A DNA stretch of 64,000 nucleotides, from positions 62,001 to 126,000 of the forward strand of contig NTLF01000019.1 in assembly GCA_002631855.1 (NCBI GenBank), given 5' to 3'. The position numbers were made by a program, and so were the translations under genes. The DNA comes from Zunongwangia sp. ESRF-bin46. GTDB lineage: Bacteria; Bacteroidota; Bacteroidia; Flavobacteriales; Flavobacteriaceae. The notes beneath the pieces were generated by a model that saw only the letters and a list, made by a program, of their open reading frames with translations, was not told where the DNA came from and made no database searches. Below, one piece after another: positions 9,327-18,007 of the stretch. Each line of letters begins with the position of its first letter. The first letter of the stretch is position 1.

Positions 9327-9911
9327 TTATTCTTCAGGTACTATCACTTTATCAACTACGTGAATGATACCATTGCTAGCAGAGATGCTGGCAATAATTT
9401 TAGCTCCGCCTACATACACATCGTCACCTTTTACGGATATAGCAACGTTTTGGTCACTTGCTTGGCCAAGCTTTTTAAATTTCTTTAGAAATTCCTTATT
9501 GTAATTTCCTGGTGTTACGTGGTGTTTTAAAATATAAGCCAGTTTTGCTTTGTTTTCTGGTTTTAAAAGATCTGTAACCGTGCCTTCAGGTAATGCATCA
9601 AATGCTTTATTTGTTGGGGCAAATACCATTAAAGGACCAGCATTTACAAGAGCGTTTTCAAGATCTGCTGCCTGAACTGCTGCTACCAATGTTGTATGGT
9701 CTTTAGAATCCATAGCAACATCTAATACATTTGGAGGGGACACATCGTCACTAATAAATGCTTGGCCTTTTTTTTCGGCTGAATTATTGTTTTCTGTTTC
9801 CTGTACCGTCACCTTATCATCTGTTGAATCTGCTTTATCTTTGCAGGAAACCACAAGCGCAACTAATAAAAGGGCAAGAACGATTTTTATTATTGTTTTC
9901 ATAGTTATCAT
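9327..9911 (-). CDS. Fasciclin (FAS1) domain lipoprotein of the nos operon
   Basis: 194 residues. Signal peptide with lipobox (LVVSC, Cys23 or so), a short charged linker, then one FAS1 domain (about 58-192) with the two family boxes FAPTNKAFDALP and NGIIHVVDKVIVP. FAS1 domains mediate adhesion or binding; what this one binds is not known. It sits between the cytochrome c gene and nosZ, 28 bp from nosZ, so it is co-transcribed and probably accumulates in the periplasm or at the outer membrane together with NosZ. It could be a scaffold for the lipid-anchored electron-transfer proteins; that is inference. Confidence 0.85.
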   Translation of the reverse strand: MITMKTIIKIVLALLLVALVVSCKDKADSTDDKVTVQETENNNSAEKKGQAFISDDVSPPNVLDVAMDSKDHTTLVAAVQAADLENALVNAGPLMVFAPTNKAFDALPEGTVTDLLKPENKAKLAYILKHHVTPGNYNKEFLKKFKKLGQASDQNVAISVKGDDVYVGGAKIIASISASNGIIHVVDKVIVPEE

Positions 9912-9942
9912 TTATAATTTGGTTAGTTAGTTGAATTATATC

Positions 9943-10449
9943 TTATAAGGTTCTAAAATATTCCAATATTTTACGTGCTTCATCTTCTGTAAGTCCTTGG
10001 TTTGCCATGGGTGATCCATTAAATTCAATCAACAATGCTTTTGCAACGGGATCTTCCTTAACCATAACTTCTGGATTTAATATCATATTCATAATCCATT
10101 CTGGCGAACGGCGTTCTAGAATACCTGTTGGCGCAGGTCCAATAAACTTTCTATCAGCTTTATGACAAGCAGTACATTTATTTTTGAACAACTCCCCTCC
10201 TGCTTTAGCCATAGCTTGATCTATATTAGCGCCAAGCTCAAGGTTTTTAACAGGCCCGACTCCTTTGTTATCCAGTGTAATTTGTTTTGAAGGTGGAACT
10301 TCATTAGAAACGGGTTTCTCGATTTTCTTTTCTGTTTTCGGTTTTTGGCCAATTTTAATTTGTTCTTTTTCCTTTTTTTCATCTTTCCCACCGCAACCTA
10401 TCAAGGCCAAAATGGTAATCAACAACAGACTTTTAATTGCGTATTTCAT
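9943..10449 (-). CDS. Mono-haem cytochrome c lipoprotein, first gene of the nos operon
   Basis: 168 residues. Lipobox LALIGC near residue 19, then a Lys/Glu-rich linker of about 60 residues and one cytochrome c domain. Haem attachment is CTACH near residue 96; the likely distal ligand is Met in SPMANQGL. It is the first gene after the FNR-like promoter and lies 31 bp upstream of the FAS1 gene, so it is the best candidate electron donor to NosZ in this cluster, which lacks nosR, nosC and nosG/H-type genes. The donor role is inferred from position. Confidence 0.87.
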   Translation of the reverse strand: MKYAIKSLLLITILALIGCGGKDEKKEKEQIKIGQKPKTEKKIEKPVSNEVPPSKQITLDNKGVGPVKNLELGANIDQAMAKAGGELFKNKCTACHKADRKFIGPAPTGILERRSPEWIMNMILNPEVMVKEDPVAKALLIEFNGSPMANQGLTEDEARKILEYFRTL

Positions 10450-10544
10450 TAGTAAGGATTTATGGTTATTATTTTATAAAAGTTGAATGTCTTTTTTAAG
10501 TTTTTTACGTACACTTTTTATTAAGCTAATTAAATTTTACAAAA

Positions 10545-10588
10545 CAAAAATAGTGAGGCAATAGAGGGTAGAAAATGACTTTTATCAT
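10545..10588 (-). promoter_or_regulatory. FNR-like box and -7 element of the nos operon
   Basis: The palindrome ATGAC-TTTT-ATCAT is at 10575-10588. On the minus strand TATTTTTG (10552-10545) follows after exactly 22 bases and fits TANNTTTG. A start near 10538 would leave a leader of about 90 bases before the cytochrome c ATG at 10449, longer than in the other boxed promoters. Confidence 0.75.
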
Positions 10589-10707
10589 ATTTAAGACATT
10601 TTTATCTTTTATTAATATTAGTTAAGATTGATAACAATGATCTTTAAAAATAGAGGGTATAAAGAGTATTCGAAATCCTTTATTTAATCTGATTTAGAAG
10701 TAGAAAA

Positions 10708-10751
10708 CTGATGAATATCATTGTTGCTTAAACACATTCAAGCTATTTTTA
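10708..10751 (+). promoter_or_regulatory. FNR-like box and -7 element upstream of the rightward Usp gene
   Basis: CTGAT-GAAT-ATCAT at 10708-10721 is followed 22 bases later by TATTTTTA at 10744-10751 (TANNTTTG with a final A). The box edge lies 55 bp before the ATG at 10776. The divergent nos promoter has its own box, so the 326-bp intergenic region 10450-10775 holds two separate sites. Confidence 0.72.
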
Positions 10752-10775
10752 TTTAAACCAAAAAGCTTTAATAAA

Positions 10776-11612
10776 ATGAATACAATATTGTTGCCGACAG
10801 ATTTTTCAGAAAGCTCTAAAAATGCTATCAAGTTTGCGTTGGATTTTTTTAAAGGGCATACCTGTAGCTTCTATTTTTTGAACATTCAAAAAGCCTCGGA
10901 TTATATTACTGCAGAAGTGCGTTCGGCATCACCAAAAAATTCAGTCTACGATGCCGTGATAGCAGACAATAAACAAGAGCTTAGTTCACTTGTAGATAGC
11001 TTCGAAAAAAACTACAGTAGTGAAGATTATACTTTTCATAAGAAAGTTGATTACGATGCTTTTGTTGATGCCATAAAACAGTCCATTTTATTGTATAGCA
11101 TCGATTTAATAATAATAGGAACCAATGGTGCGACAAGTGCTAAAGAAGTGCTTTTTGGTAGTAATACACTCCAAGTAATACGACAAGTTGATTGTCCAGT
11201 ATTTGTTATTCCAGATAATTACAGCTATAAAAAAATAGAATCTATTCTTTTTAGTTTACACCATGGGGATATTCTTAAAAAAGAGAAACTACAACCCTTA
11301 TTCAGTTTAATGGAGAAACAAAACAAAACTCACATTCATGTTTTAGATATTGATGACGATGCCATAGCTAATCCCAACCAGTTAGAAAATAGAAACCTTC
11401 AAGGTTCTTTTAAGGGAAAAAAACACACTTTCCATGCATTAACTGGTATCCCTACCCCTATTGCAATCAATACTTTTGTACAATTGTTTAATATATCTCT
11501 ACATGCAATGTTTGTGGAAAGGGAAAGCTTTCTGGAACGTTTTGTTTTTGGGTCGGAAACTTCGAAAATAAGTTATGAAACGCGTGTTCCACTTTTAGTG
11601 CTGCACCAATAG
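10776..11612 (+). CDS. Tandem universal stress protein
   Basis: 278 residues made of two Usp alpha/beta domains (about 1-145 and 148-278). Domain 1 starts NTILLPTDFSESSKNAI and keeps the ATP-loop signature GTNGATSAKEVLFGSNT; domain 2 is more divergent and lacks it. Two-domain Usp proteins are cytoplasmic nucleotide-binding stress factors; the exact target is unknown. The gene is divergent from the nos operon and has its own FNR-like box at the standard 55-bp distance, so it should be made under the same conditions. A lipoprotein gene follows 45 bp downstream. Confidence 0.88.
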   Translation: MNTILLPTDFSESSKNAIKFALDFFKGHTCSFYFLNIQKASDYITAEVRSASPKNSVYDAVIADNKQELSSLVDSFEKNYSSEDYTFHKKVDYDAFVDAIKQSILLYSIDLIIIGTNGATSAKEVLFGSNTLQVIRQVDCPVFVIPDNYSYKKIESILFSLHHGDILKKEKLQPLFSLMEKQNKTHIHVLDIDDDAIANPNQLENRNLQGSFKGKKHTFHALTGIPTPIAINTFVQLFNISLHAMFVERESFLERFVFGSETSKISYETRVPLLVLHQ

Positions 11613-11657
11613 CTCATTCTATTCAAAAAAACCTGTATTAACCTTAACTCTATACTT

Positions 11658-12149
11658 ATGAAAAATGTACTCTTTATCATTACACTTACGGCAATAACTT
11701 TTAGTTGTAACGAAACTCAAAAAAACGGGCAAATAGTTAACGAAAAAATAGAAACTGATCGACAAATTAAAGACTCAACATTACCTGAAAAAGATAATTC
11801 TTCAGACAAAAAATGGATAAATGAAATATCGCTAAACAACGGCTCTAAATGGGAAGCCAACTCCGAAACCACCGAAGGGGTGAACAATATGTTACAAGCA
11901 ATTAATAAAGTTAATCCTAATACTATACAAGAGTTTCAAGAATTGGGCGCAAAACTCAATGATGAAAAAAATTATATTGTAAAAAAGTGCACTATGAAAG
12001 GAGCGTCACACGATAACTTACATGTTTTTTTATACCCTCTCATCAAAAAAATAGATAGTTTAATAGAGGTCACTTCCGAAACAGAGGGTTCAAAAATCAC
12101 TACTGATATCGAAACACATTTAGAAGCCTACCAACGATTTTTTCAGTAG
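11658..12149 (+). CDS. Small lipoprotein of unknown function
   Basis: 163 residues. Signal peptide with lipobox ITFSC (Cys17), a hydrophilic linker, then a mostly helical region (about 55-163) with SKWEANSETTEGVNNMLQ and GASHDNLHVFLYPLIKK. I do not recognise the family; the helical part and the HDNLH motif could bind metal or haem, but nothing proves it. It follows the Usp gene by 45 bp without an obvious promoter and is probably in the same FNR-box-controlled unit. Confidence 0.72.
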   Translation: MKNVLFIITLTAITFSCNETQKNGQIVNEKIETDRQIKDSTLPEKDNSSDKKWINEISLNNGSKWEANSETTEGVNNMLQAINKVNPNTIQEFQELGAKLNDEKNYIVKKCTMKGASHDNLHVFLYPLIKKIDSLIEVTSETEGSKITTDIETHLEAYQRFFQ

Positions 12150-12170
12150 AAAATTCATTTTTGAATTTTC
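12149..12170. terminator. Bidirectional hairpin between convergent genes
   Basis: GAAAATTCA (12149-12157), loop TTTT, TGAATTTTC (12162-12170): a perfect nine-bp stem that spans both stop codons of the converging genes and is flanked by A and T runs. Confidence 0.6.
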
Positions 12171-13246
12171 AGAATATTATATTCCACATTTTCAATAGTA
12201 AACTTACCATATGTAAATTTACCTTCGGGATAGTGCCAAATTGCTTTCCCGAATGAAGGTAGCAAACACCCATTTATATTCTTATAATTTGAAACAGGGG
12301 TTGAAAAGCGATATTTTTTTCCAACTGAAACATCCAAGCGATCATCAGAAATGAAGTTTATCAATTGATTATTTTCATTAAATTTAAGCACCGCTGAAAT
12401 AGTAGTCTGCTTGTTCGTGAAAAATGCCCGTACCGAGGTGGCATCCACTTTTTCCCATCTAATGTTCTTATCGGTAAGGCAACCAGGGCAAAATAAACAT
12501 AGGTCATTAAAAAAGGTTACTGTTTCTGCCGTAAATAACGCTTCTGTCTGAATTTTTGAAACGGATATGATTGATGCTAATTTTATGTCCATTAAAGCAG
12601 TTTCTTTCCAATAACGGTGATATCCTAAGGTAGGCAAACCGTTTATTTTTGCCTTCATAAAAAAATGTCTTGCAGGATTTTCAATAAAGTTATATTGTTC
12701 AGAAGAGAATGAAAACCAACTTTTTTCGTTATTTCGCATCGCTCCGCGCATCGACATTTTAAAGTTTACAGGTTTAGGCATTCCAATCACGCCCACATAC
12801 TGAAGGTATTTTTTTACAGGTTCAGGAAGATGAACTAAATCTTTTTCAGTAATAATACCACTCTCAAAGTTAGTTTGCTCCAGCGTGTTGCGAACATCGG
12901 TTTTATAACGATACTCAAAATTTTTATTGAAAATTGTGATAACCGCTACAATGAGTATACCGAGGTTGACGATGGTTCCATATTTCGCATCGCTCCACAT
13001 CATTACAATGAGTACTTGAGAAACCAATACAGCCGCAATAGCAAGTAGGCTCCACGCATCTTTTTTAAGTAAATAAAGTATTGCCGTGGCCAAAAACAAT
13101 ACGGTCACCAATAACCAGATCAAGCCCATAGGCTTAGCTATTTGTTGCGTAAACTGTGGGATTTCGGCCCATTGGAAAGCTTTTACCGCCCCCAATAAAT
13201 GAATGAGAGCATGGACAATTATCAGAATGAAGAAGGCAATTTTCAT
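12155..13246 (-). CDS. Membrane protein with DUF6544-like soluble domain
   Basis: 363 residues. Four N-terminal membrane spans (about 3-22, 40-60, 66-84 and 92-107) precede a soluble domain of 240 residues with HLPEPVKKYLQYVGVIG, MSMRGAMRN and the late SFGKAIWHYPEGKFTYGKF. The layout and these motifs resemble DUF6544-type proteins of unknown function. A cysteine cluster LCLFCPGCL near residue 250 is notable. It begins 47 bp after the lipoprotein gene at 13294-13923 and has no evident promoter of its own, so it probably belongs to that FNR-box unit. Confidence 0.7.
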   Translation of the reverse strand: MKIAFFILIIVHALIHLLGAVKAFQWAEIPQFTQQIAKPMGLIWLLVTVLFLATAILYLLKKDAWSLLAIAAVLVSQVLIVMMWSDAKYGTIVNLGILIVAVITIFNKNFEYRYKTDVRNTLEQTNFESGIITEKDLVHLPEPVKKYLQYVGVIGMPKPVNFKMSMRGAMRNNEKSWFSFSSEQYNFIENPARHFFMKAKINGLPTLGYHRYWKETALMDIKLASIISVSKIQTEALFTAETVTFFNDLCLFCPGCLTDKNIRWEKVDATSVRAFFTNKQTTISAVLKFNENNQLINFISDDRLDVSVGKKYRFSTPVSNYKNINGCLLPSFGKAIWHYPEGKFTYGKFTIENVEYNILKIQK

Positions 13247-13293
13247 AAATCATTATTTTAAAGAAATAAAATTTTAAATAATGGAATTAGATT

Positions 13294-13923
13294 TTATTCG
13301 GTCATTAAAATTTCTTTATCCTTTAAAGCAGCAGTCAATGTTTTCACAAAATCTGAAATTCCTTTTTTTGAACTACTCGGTGCGGTAATTTCAATTTGTC
13401 CCCTCCACAATAATTCTCGCTCCTTACCTGGACAAATACAAAACAATGAGGTTTCACTGGTATACACTTTATAGCTCTCCAATTGTTCCTTTTGATAAAT
13501 ATGCTGATTTGAATAATAATAATCGCTGAAAGATTGATAGGCCTTGGCAAAGATTTTATATGCATCTACGAGCGTAACCTTGCTGTATTGACCTGTAATT
13601 TTAGACAACAAAATAGCATCGAAACCTTTTTCGAGCAATTCTTGCTCTGCAGCATTCAAATCTGTTTCAGATTGTTTTGCATTACTAAATGACGATTCAA
13701 AAAAATCAATACTGCGCACAGCAACTACCTCATTTTTTTCAAGTTCTTGTGAAAGTTCTGTTTCAAAGGCTCTCCTTATTTCTTTGTCAGCCGTCATCCC
13801 TACCACCAATACTTTACTAGCTAAAAAGGTTTCAGTAGCTGGATCTTTCCACTGATTTACCATTTTACTTGTAGAACAACCGAAAAACATAAAAACTGCT
13901 AAGGCTACAACAATGTATCTCAT
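13294..13923 (-). CDS. DUF4136-like lipoprotein
   Basis: 209 residues. Lipobox MFFGC gives a lipid-anchored Cys16. The mature part begins STSKMVNQWKDP, contains KVLVVGMTADKEIRRAFE, and ends in a region with ELLWRGQIEITAP, the pattern of DUF4136-type envelope lipoproteins (function unknown). It contains a lone pair of cysteines at FCICPG. An FNR-like box sits 55 bp upstream of its ATG. Family name is tentative. Confidence 0.7.
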   Translation of the reverse strand: MRYIVVALAVFMFFGCSTSKMVNQWKDPATETFLASKVLVVGMTADKEIRRAFETELSQELEKNEVVAVRSIDFFESSFSNAKQSETDLNAAEQELLEKGFDAILLSKITGQYSKVTLVDAYKIFAKAYQSFSDYYYSNQHIYQKEQLESYKVYTSETSLFCICPGKERELLWRGQIEITAPSSSKKGISDFVKTLTAALKDKEILMTE

Positions 13924-13947
13924 AACTTTTTATTTAGAATTGAACTT

Positions 13948-13991
13948 TAAATATATTCTCAAATTATATTACTTAAAATGATAACAATCAG
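13948..13991 (-). promoter_or_regulatory. FNR-like box and -7 element upstream of the DUF4136-like gene
   Basis: ATGAT-AACA-ATCAG at 13978-13991; on the minus strand TATATTTA at 13955-13948 follows after 22 bases. The box edge is 55 bp from the ATG at 13923, identical to nadA and two Usp genes. Confidence 0.72.
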
Positions 13992-14003
13992 TTTTTCAAT
14001 AAT

Positions 14004-15377
14004 TTAACCAATATTAAACCTTCTTTTTTCATAGAGTTTTGGAATTGAAATCCTCCACCCGAAAGTATCTCTCAACTTTACCCTAAGTGAATCTTGTGCA
14101 GTGGCTTCGCCGTGAATTAGGAACACTTCTTCAGGGGTGTTTTTAATATTGCTTACCCAATCCAACAATCCGTTTTGGTCTGCGTGTGCCGAAAGACTTT
14201 CTATGTGGTGAACAGAAGCGTTTACGGGATAATATTTTCCGAAGAATTTTAATTCGTGAGTACCTTCTAGCAATTGTCTTCCACGAGTGCCTTCGGCTTG
14301 ATATCCCACTAACAAAATATTGGTCGTTGGATTATCTATCAATTGTTTTAAATACGTAAGCACTCTCCCGCCCGTAACCATACCACTGCCTGCAATGACT
14401 ACTTTTGGCCTTGGGTCGTCAATGGTTTCCCAGGTTTCTTTATATGAAGTTACAATATTCATCCTGTTGCTCATAGCATGAAACTGCTCAGGGCTTAACT
14501 TGTGCCAGTCTGGAAATCGTTCAAATACAGATAAAACATTGTTTCCCATAGGACTATCAATAAAAATAGGAATATTGGGAATCTTGTTTTTTTGATAAAG
14601 CTCCCATAGTAAATACATTAAAGTTTGTAGACGTTCTACGGCAAAAGATGGAATTATAAGTGTACTACGCTCCCGAATTGTTTTTTGTATTAATTGCACC
14701 AAAATACCTTCTATATCTTCCTCAGGATGCAATCGGTTACCATATGTACTTTCCAAAAAGAGAAAATCGGCCCATTTTGGTTTTTCGGGTGGGAACAGCA
14801 ACGCATCTTCAGTGCGCCCAATATCGCCTGAAAAGACAAAACGCTTTCCATACACATCCAGTTCAATGAAAGTAGCTCCAATAATATGACCATTATACCG
14901 AAACCGGTACTGTATATCTTTGGTCAAGGTTATCCAAGTGTCCTTTTCCGCATTTTTGAACAGATGCAAAGTGGCCTCAGCTTCCTTGCTTGTGTAAAAT
15001 GGTTTGGCAGGTTGGTGTTTAGAATATCCTTCTTCATTGGCACGGTCAGCTTCTTCTTCGTGTATTTTAGCGCTGTCTAGCAGGATTATTTCGGTTATGG
15101 CCAACGTTGGTGATGTTCCTATTATTTTTCCTCTAAAACCTTCGCTAAATAAACGTGGCAAGTAACCCGTGTGATCTAAGTGGGCGTGAGTTAAAAGCAC
15201 ATAATCTATTTTTGTAATATCTACTGAAAAAGGTTTCCAATTTTCCTCTCGCAATTCTTTTAGCCCCTGAAACATTCCACAATCTATCAAAAAATTGCCA
15301 TCAGGTGTTTCTATATAAAACTTAGAACCGGTAACCGTACCAGCAGCTCCCAAAAATTGGACAGTCACAGTTTTCAT
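14004..15377 (-). CDS. Metallo-beta-lactamase / beta-CASP family hydrolase (RNA-specificity type)
   Basis: 457 residues. The MBL core starts VQFLGAAGTVTGSKFYIE and has the metal motif LTHAHLDHTGYLPRL near residue 63, HIIGATF near 165 and FSGDIGRTE. The middle beta-CASP domain and the C-terminal RNA-specificity segment follow, ending with HIESLSAHADQNGLLDW and IHGEATAQDSL. Relatives of this architecture (CPSF73/Int11-like bacterial proteins) cleave RNA, but some are uncharacterised hydrolases. It is 6 bp downstream of an ATP-cone nuclease and at the end of a Usp operon. A contribution to RNA decay in stress is inference. Confidence 0.88.
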   Translation of the reverse strand: MKTVTVQFLGAAGTVTGSKFYIETPDGNFLIDCGMFQGLKELREENWKPFSVDITKIDYVLLTHAHLDHTGYLPRLFSEGFRGKIIGTSPTLAITEIILLDSAKIHEEEADRANEEGYSKHQPAKPFYTSKEAEATLHLFKNAEKDTWITLTKDIQYRFRYNGHIIGATFIELDVYGKRFVFSGDIGRTEDALLFPPEKPKWADFLFLESTYGNRLHPEEDIEGILVQLIQKTIRERSTLIIPSFAVERLQTLMYLLWELYQKNKIPNIPIFIDSPMGNNVLSVFERFPDWHKLSPEQFHAMSNRMNIVTSYKETWETIDDPRPKVVIAGSGMVTGGRVLTYLKQLIDNPTTNILLVGYQAEGTRGRQLLEGTHELKFFGKYYPVNASVHHIESLSAHADQNGLLDWVSNIKNTPEEVFLIHGEATAQDSLRVKLRDTFGWRISIPKLYEKRRFNIG

Positions 15378-15382
15378 AATGA

Positions 15383-16225
15383 TTAACTATTTTTACAGAG
15401 AATGGATATTTCAGAAAAAATACGCTGTTTTCTTTTTTCAGTGATACCCAAATGATCCAAATAAAATTTATCACTCAGTAATTGTCGGCACAAAACCACA
15501 TCACGGCTTAACAAAAATTGCTTTTCGCGTTTTGATAATAAGGTTGAAACCGTAATTGGATAGAGTCCTAAACGATCGATCCGGTCTTTTAGCCCATTAC
15601 CTGTTGGGTAATTCCAGCTTAATAGTTTTAAGCCTGCACATAGTGCATATTGTTCTGCATCTTTTGTAAAACGTGTATTTGTAACCACCCATCCTTCTTT
15701 AGACTTGGCCATGTTTTCTTTACCAAACTTCATAATGTCCTGAAACCGAGAATGAATGTATAATGGTATTTTTACATCGCAATTTCGGCCCTCTTCACTG
15801 TGAAACTTACATTCTGCTAATATGTGTTGATTCTTTTTATGGGCGATTACATCAACCTCATGGTTCACACATTTTCCTTCCAACATCTTACCCACTGTTA
15901 CTTGATAACCTGAATATTGATAGAGGGCACCAATGAATTTTTCAAAGGGAAAGCCAGTAGGTCCCAGCTCGTAAATGGCTTTTTTCAATTTATACTTTGA
16001 AGCGTATTCCAACTTTTTCTTTTTAAGCATCGCAAAAGCCCTATTATATATTTCTTTGGTAGAAATACCTTGGTACAGCTCGTCCCGTACGGTATTGGTT
16101 ATTTTATCGATTGTTACTGTATCGGCACCGCTATTTCTAAGCGAAGCTTTCAGTTTTTCAATGGAAAACCGTACACGCTTTCCTGATGATTTTATCAGTT
16201 CTATGTTATTTGTTTCAGGTTTCAT
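15383..16225 (-). CDS. ATP-cone domain fused to a PD-(D/E)XK restriction-type nuclease
   Basis: 280 residues. Residues about 8-95 form an ATP-cone (IELIKSSGKRVRFSIEKLKAS, then ISTKEIYNRAFAML), the nucleotide-sensing module known from ribonucleotide reductases and NrdR. It is followed by an Mrr-type endonuclease domain with the expected spaced residues in VNHEVDVIA and HILAECKFH (E/D ... ExK). So the protein may cut or bind nucleic acid under control of ATP/dATP. It lies 9 bp after a Usp gene and 6 bp before a beta-CASP hydrolase, all on one strand. No methyltransferase is nearby, which argues against a classical restriction system. Confidence 0.82.
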   Translation of the reverse strand: MKPETNNIELIKSSGKRVRFSIEKLKASLRNSGADTVTIDKITNTVRDELYQGISTKEIYNRAFAMLKKKKLEYASKYKLKKAIYELGPTGFPFEKFIGALYQYSGYQVTVGKMLEGKCVNHEVDVIAHKKNQHILAECKFHSEEGRNCDVKIPLYIHSRFQDIMKFGKENMAKSKEGWVVTNTRFTKDAEQYALCAGLKLLSWNYPTGNGLKDRIDRLGLYPITVSTLLSKREKQFLLSRDVVLCRQLLSDKFYLDHLGITEKRKQRIFSEISILCKNS

Positions 16226-16234
16226 ACTTTAAAG

Positions 16235-17086
16235 CTATGAGCGTATGTCGTGCATAGCCAATACAGGTACTTTGGAATGTACGCCTAAATCTTTTACCAA
16301 AGGATTTGAAAAAATACTACCAAAAAAAGTATGTTTTTTATTGATAAAAGCTATCATCTCACTTTCCCTGCTCTGGACAAAACTATGCAGCCCTTTTTTT
16401 ACATCAATGTTTTCTAAAGTATGGTGACTGAACTCTATTGTTACCAAAATATCTTCTAATAAAGCCTTGTTTTCTTCTTGCTCTTTACTCAGTTTATCTT
16501 CTTTTTTAATATGAAGGATGCGCACAGGGGAATTTGTCAACTTTGCAATTTCTATTAAATGCTTTAATTCCCTTTGCTTAAAATGAGTTTTAAAACTAGT
16601 AGGGAATACAATCTCATTTGGTTCTTTAAAGAAAACGCTTCCCGGTACAGCAAGAACTGGACAAAGTCGAATATTTTCCATTACACCGATGGTATTGCTA
16701 CCAAAAATGACATCTTTTGAATCTGTTTCGCCACGGGTACCCATAACAATAAATTCAATATCCTTTTTTTCTATCATTCTCTTTATAACTTCGGTCAAAG
16801 GGCCAAATTCATTGTAAAAATAAAATCGATGCTCCGGCGAATCATCACGATAACTAAGTTGAGTTTTTAGTTTACTCATCTTTTTTTCTGAAGTTTCTTT
16901 AATTGACTCATAAGCTGCGTCGCCAGGTTCTGGAATCAAGAGATTTTCGGTTGAATATCCACCTAGGTAGAATGTGTTTAAGATATGAAATTCACATTGT
17001 TCGCTCTTAAAAAGGTTCATGGCATATGTAGTTGCATTCCATGCATTTTTTGAGAAATCGGTAGGTATTAAAATTTTCTTTTTCAT
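16235..17086 (-). CDS. Tandem universal stress protein
   Basis: 283 residues, two Usp domains. Domain 1 opens KKKILIPTDFSKNAWNA and keeps the ATP-binding loop GTRGETDSKDVIFGSNT near residue 118; domain 2 (about 158-283) lacks the loop. It is the third gene of a leftward run of three Usp genes (18853 to 16235) and is followed within 9 bp by the ATP-cone nuclease. No box of its own was found, so it is likely read from the FNR-like promoter before the first Usp of the run. Confidence 0.88.
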   Translation of the reverse strand: MKKKILIPTDFSKNAWNATTYAMNLFKSEQCEFHILNTFYLGGYSTENLLIPEPGDAAYESIKETSEKKMSKLKTQLSYRDDSPEHRFYFYNEFGPLTEVIKRMIEKKDIEFIVMGTRGETDSKDVIFGSNTIGVMENIRLCPVLAVPGSVFFKEPNEIVFPTSFKTHFKQRELKHLIEIAKLTNSPVRILHIKKEDKLSKEQEENKALLEDILVTIEFSHHTLENIDVKKGLHSFVQSRESEMIAFINKKHTFFGSIFSNPLVKDLGVHSKVPVLAMHDIRS

Positions 17087-17146
17087 GATTTTATAAGGTT
17101 TAGTTATAAGTGTAAATTAAAGGTTGATTTTTAAGTAAGACTATTT

Positions 17147-17995
17147 TTAACCCTTTATAGGAATTACCATATAGGGTATCGAAGTGGTCTTTCCTATTTT
17201 CTTTACAACTGCTTCTCTAAATATGCGAGCAATTGCATTGTATCTGTGATATACCATCACCAGTAGGTCGATTCCTTCATCAATAACAAAACTATCAATA
17301 GTGTTTGCTATACTACCTTCTTTAGAAATCCAATGGGTTTTTATTTTACAGTCAGTAAGGGCTTTTTTGATAAGTTTTAAGTGTTGTTGCTGTTGATTGT
17401 CCATAGTAGTTTTTTCACCTACGTGCACTAAATGAATAGTTGATTGGTAGGTTTTAGCCAAAGCGAGCATAGGAATTATCCCTAAGGTTGGGAATTCTTC
17501 GTTATAGTCTGTTGCAAAAGCTATTTCTGAAGGAATTGTATAATCCATCTCTTGAGGAACTACTAACAAGGGTGCATTTTTAATCTTCTTTATAATCTGG
17601 ATGGTGTTACTACCCATTAACACATCTTCAGCTGCAGTGCGCCCTTTGGTTCCCATCACAACCAAATCGATACCATACTTTATAATCAGTTTATTGGTGC
17701 CACGCGCCAAGGACATAGAAGTAGAAATAAACTCAAAATTGTGTGACTTGTTATCACAATCTCGGTTGATACGATGAATGAGCTGTTTGCCATCTTTATC
17801 GGCTTCGTCGTACAGTTTGTCCATCAGTTTTTCAGATTTACCAATATCCACACGGCTTGTAAGCGCAGAGACACTATCGGCAAATGAATGTAATAGGTAA
17901 AACTGTACATCTTCTTCACTAAAAAGTTTTACAGTATAAAACAACGCAGCATATGCATTGTTTGAAAAATCGGTGGATATTAAGATTTTTTTCAT
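17147..17995 (-). CDS. Tandem universal stress protein
   Basis: 282 residues, two Usp domains. It starts KKILISTDFSNNAYAAL and carries GTKGRTAAEDVLMGSNT near residue 118. The second domain keeps the fold but not the nucleotide loop. It lies 12 bp after the preceding Usp gene and 60 bp before the next, in a single leftward transcription unit. Identity between these neighbours is low outside the motifs, so the cluster is an old expansion and not a recent duplication. Confidence 0.88.
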   Translation of the reverse strand: MKKILISTDFSNNAYAALFYTVKLFSEEDVQFYLLHSFADSVSALTSRVDIGKSEKLMDKLYDEADKDGKQLIHRINRDCDNKSHNFEFISTSMSLARGTNKLIIKYGIDLVVMGTKGRTAAEDVLMGSNTIQIIKKIKNAPLLVVPQEMDYTIPSEIAFATDYNEEFPTLGIIPMLALAKTYQSTIHLVHVGEKTTMDNQQQQHLKLIKKALTDCKIKTHWISKEGSIANTIDSFVIDEGIDLLVMVYHRYNAIARIFREAVVKKIGKTTSIPYMVIPIKG

Positions 17996-18007
17996 TTTAA
18001 TTAAATT

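Noticed and set aside
10629-10643. TTGATAACAATGATC between the nos and usp promoters, resembling another FNR site
   Set aside because: The second half-site is ATGAT and not ATCAA/T, so it is not a palindrome of the required type, and no -7 element lies 22 bp away.
15383-16225. Restriction-modification system
   Set aside because: The nuclease domain is fused to an ATP-cone and no methyltransferase or specificity gene is nearby; classical restriction is unlikely.
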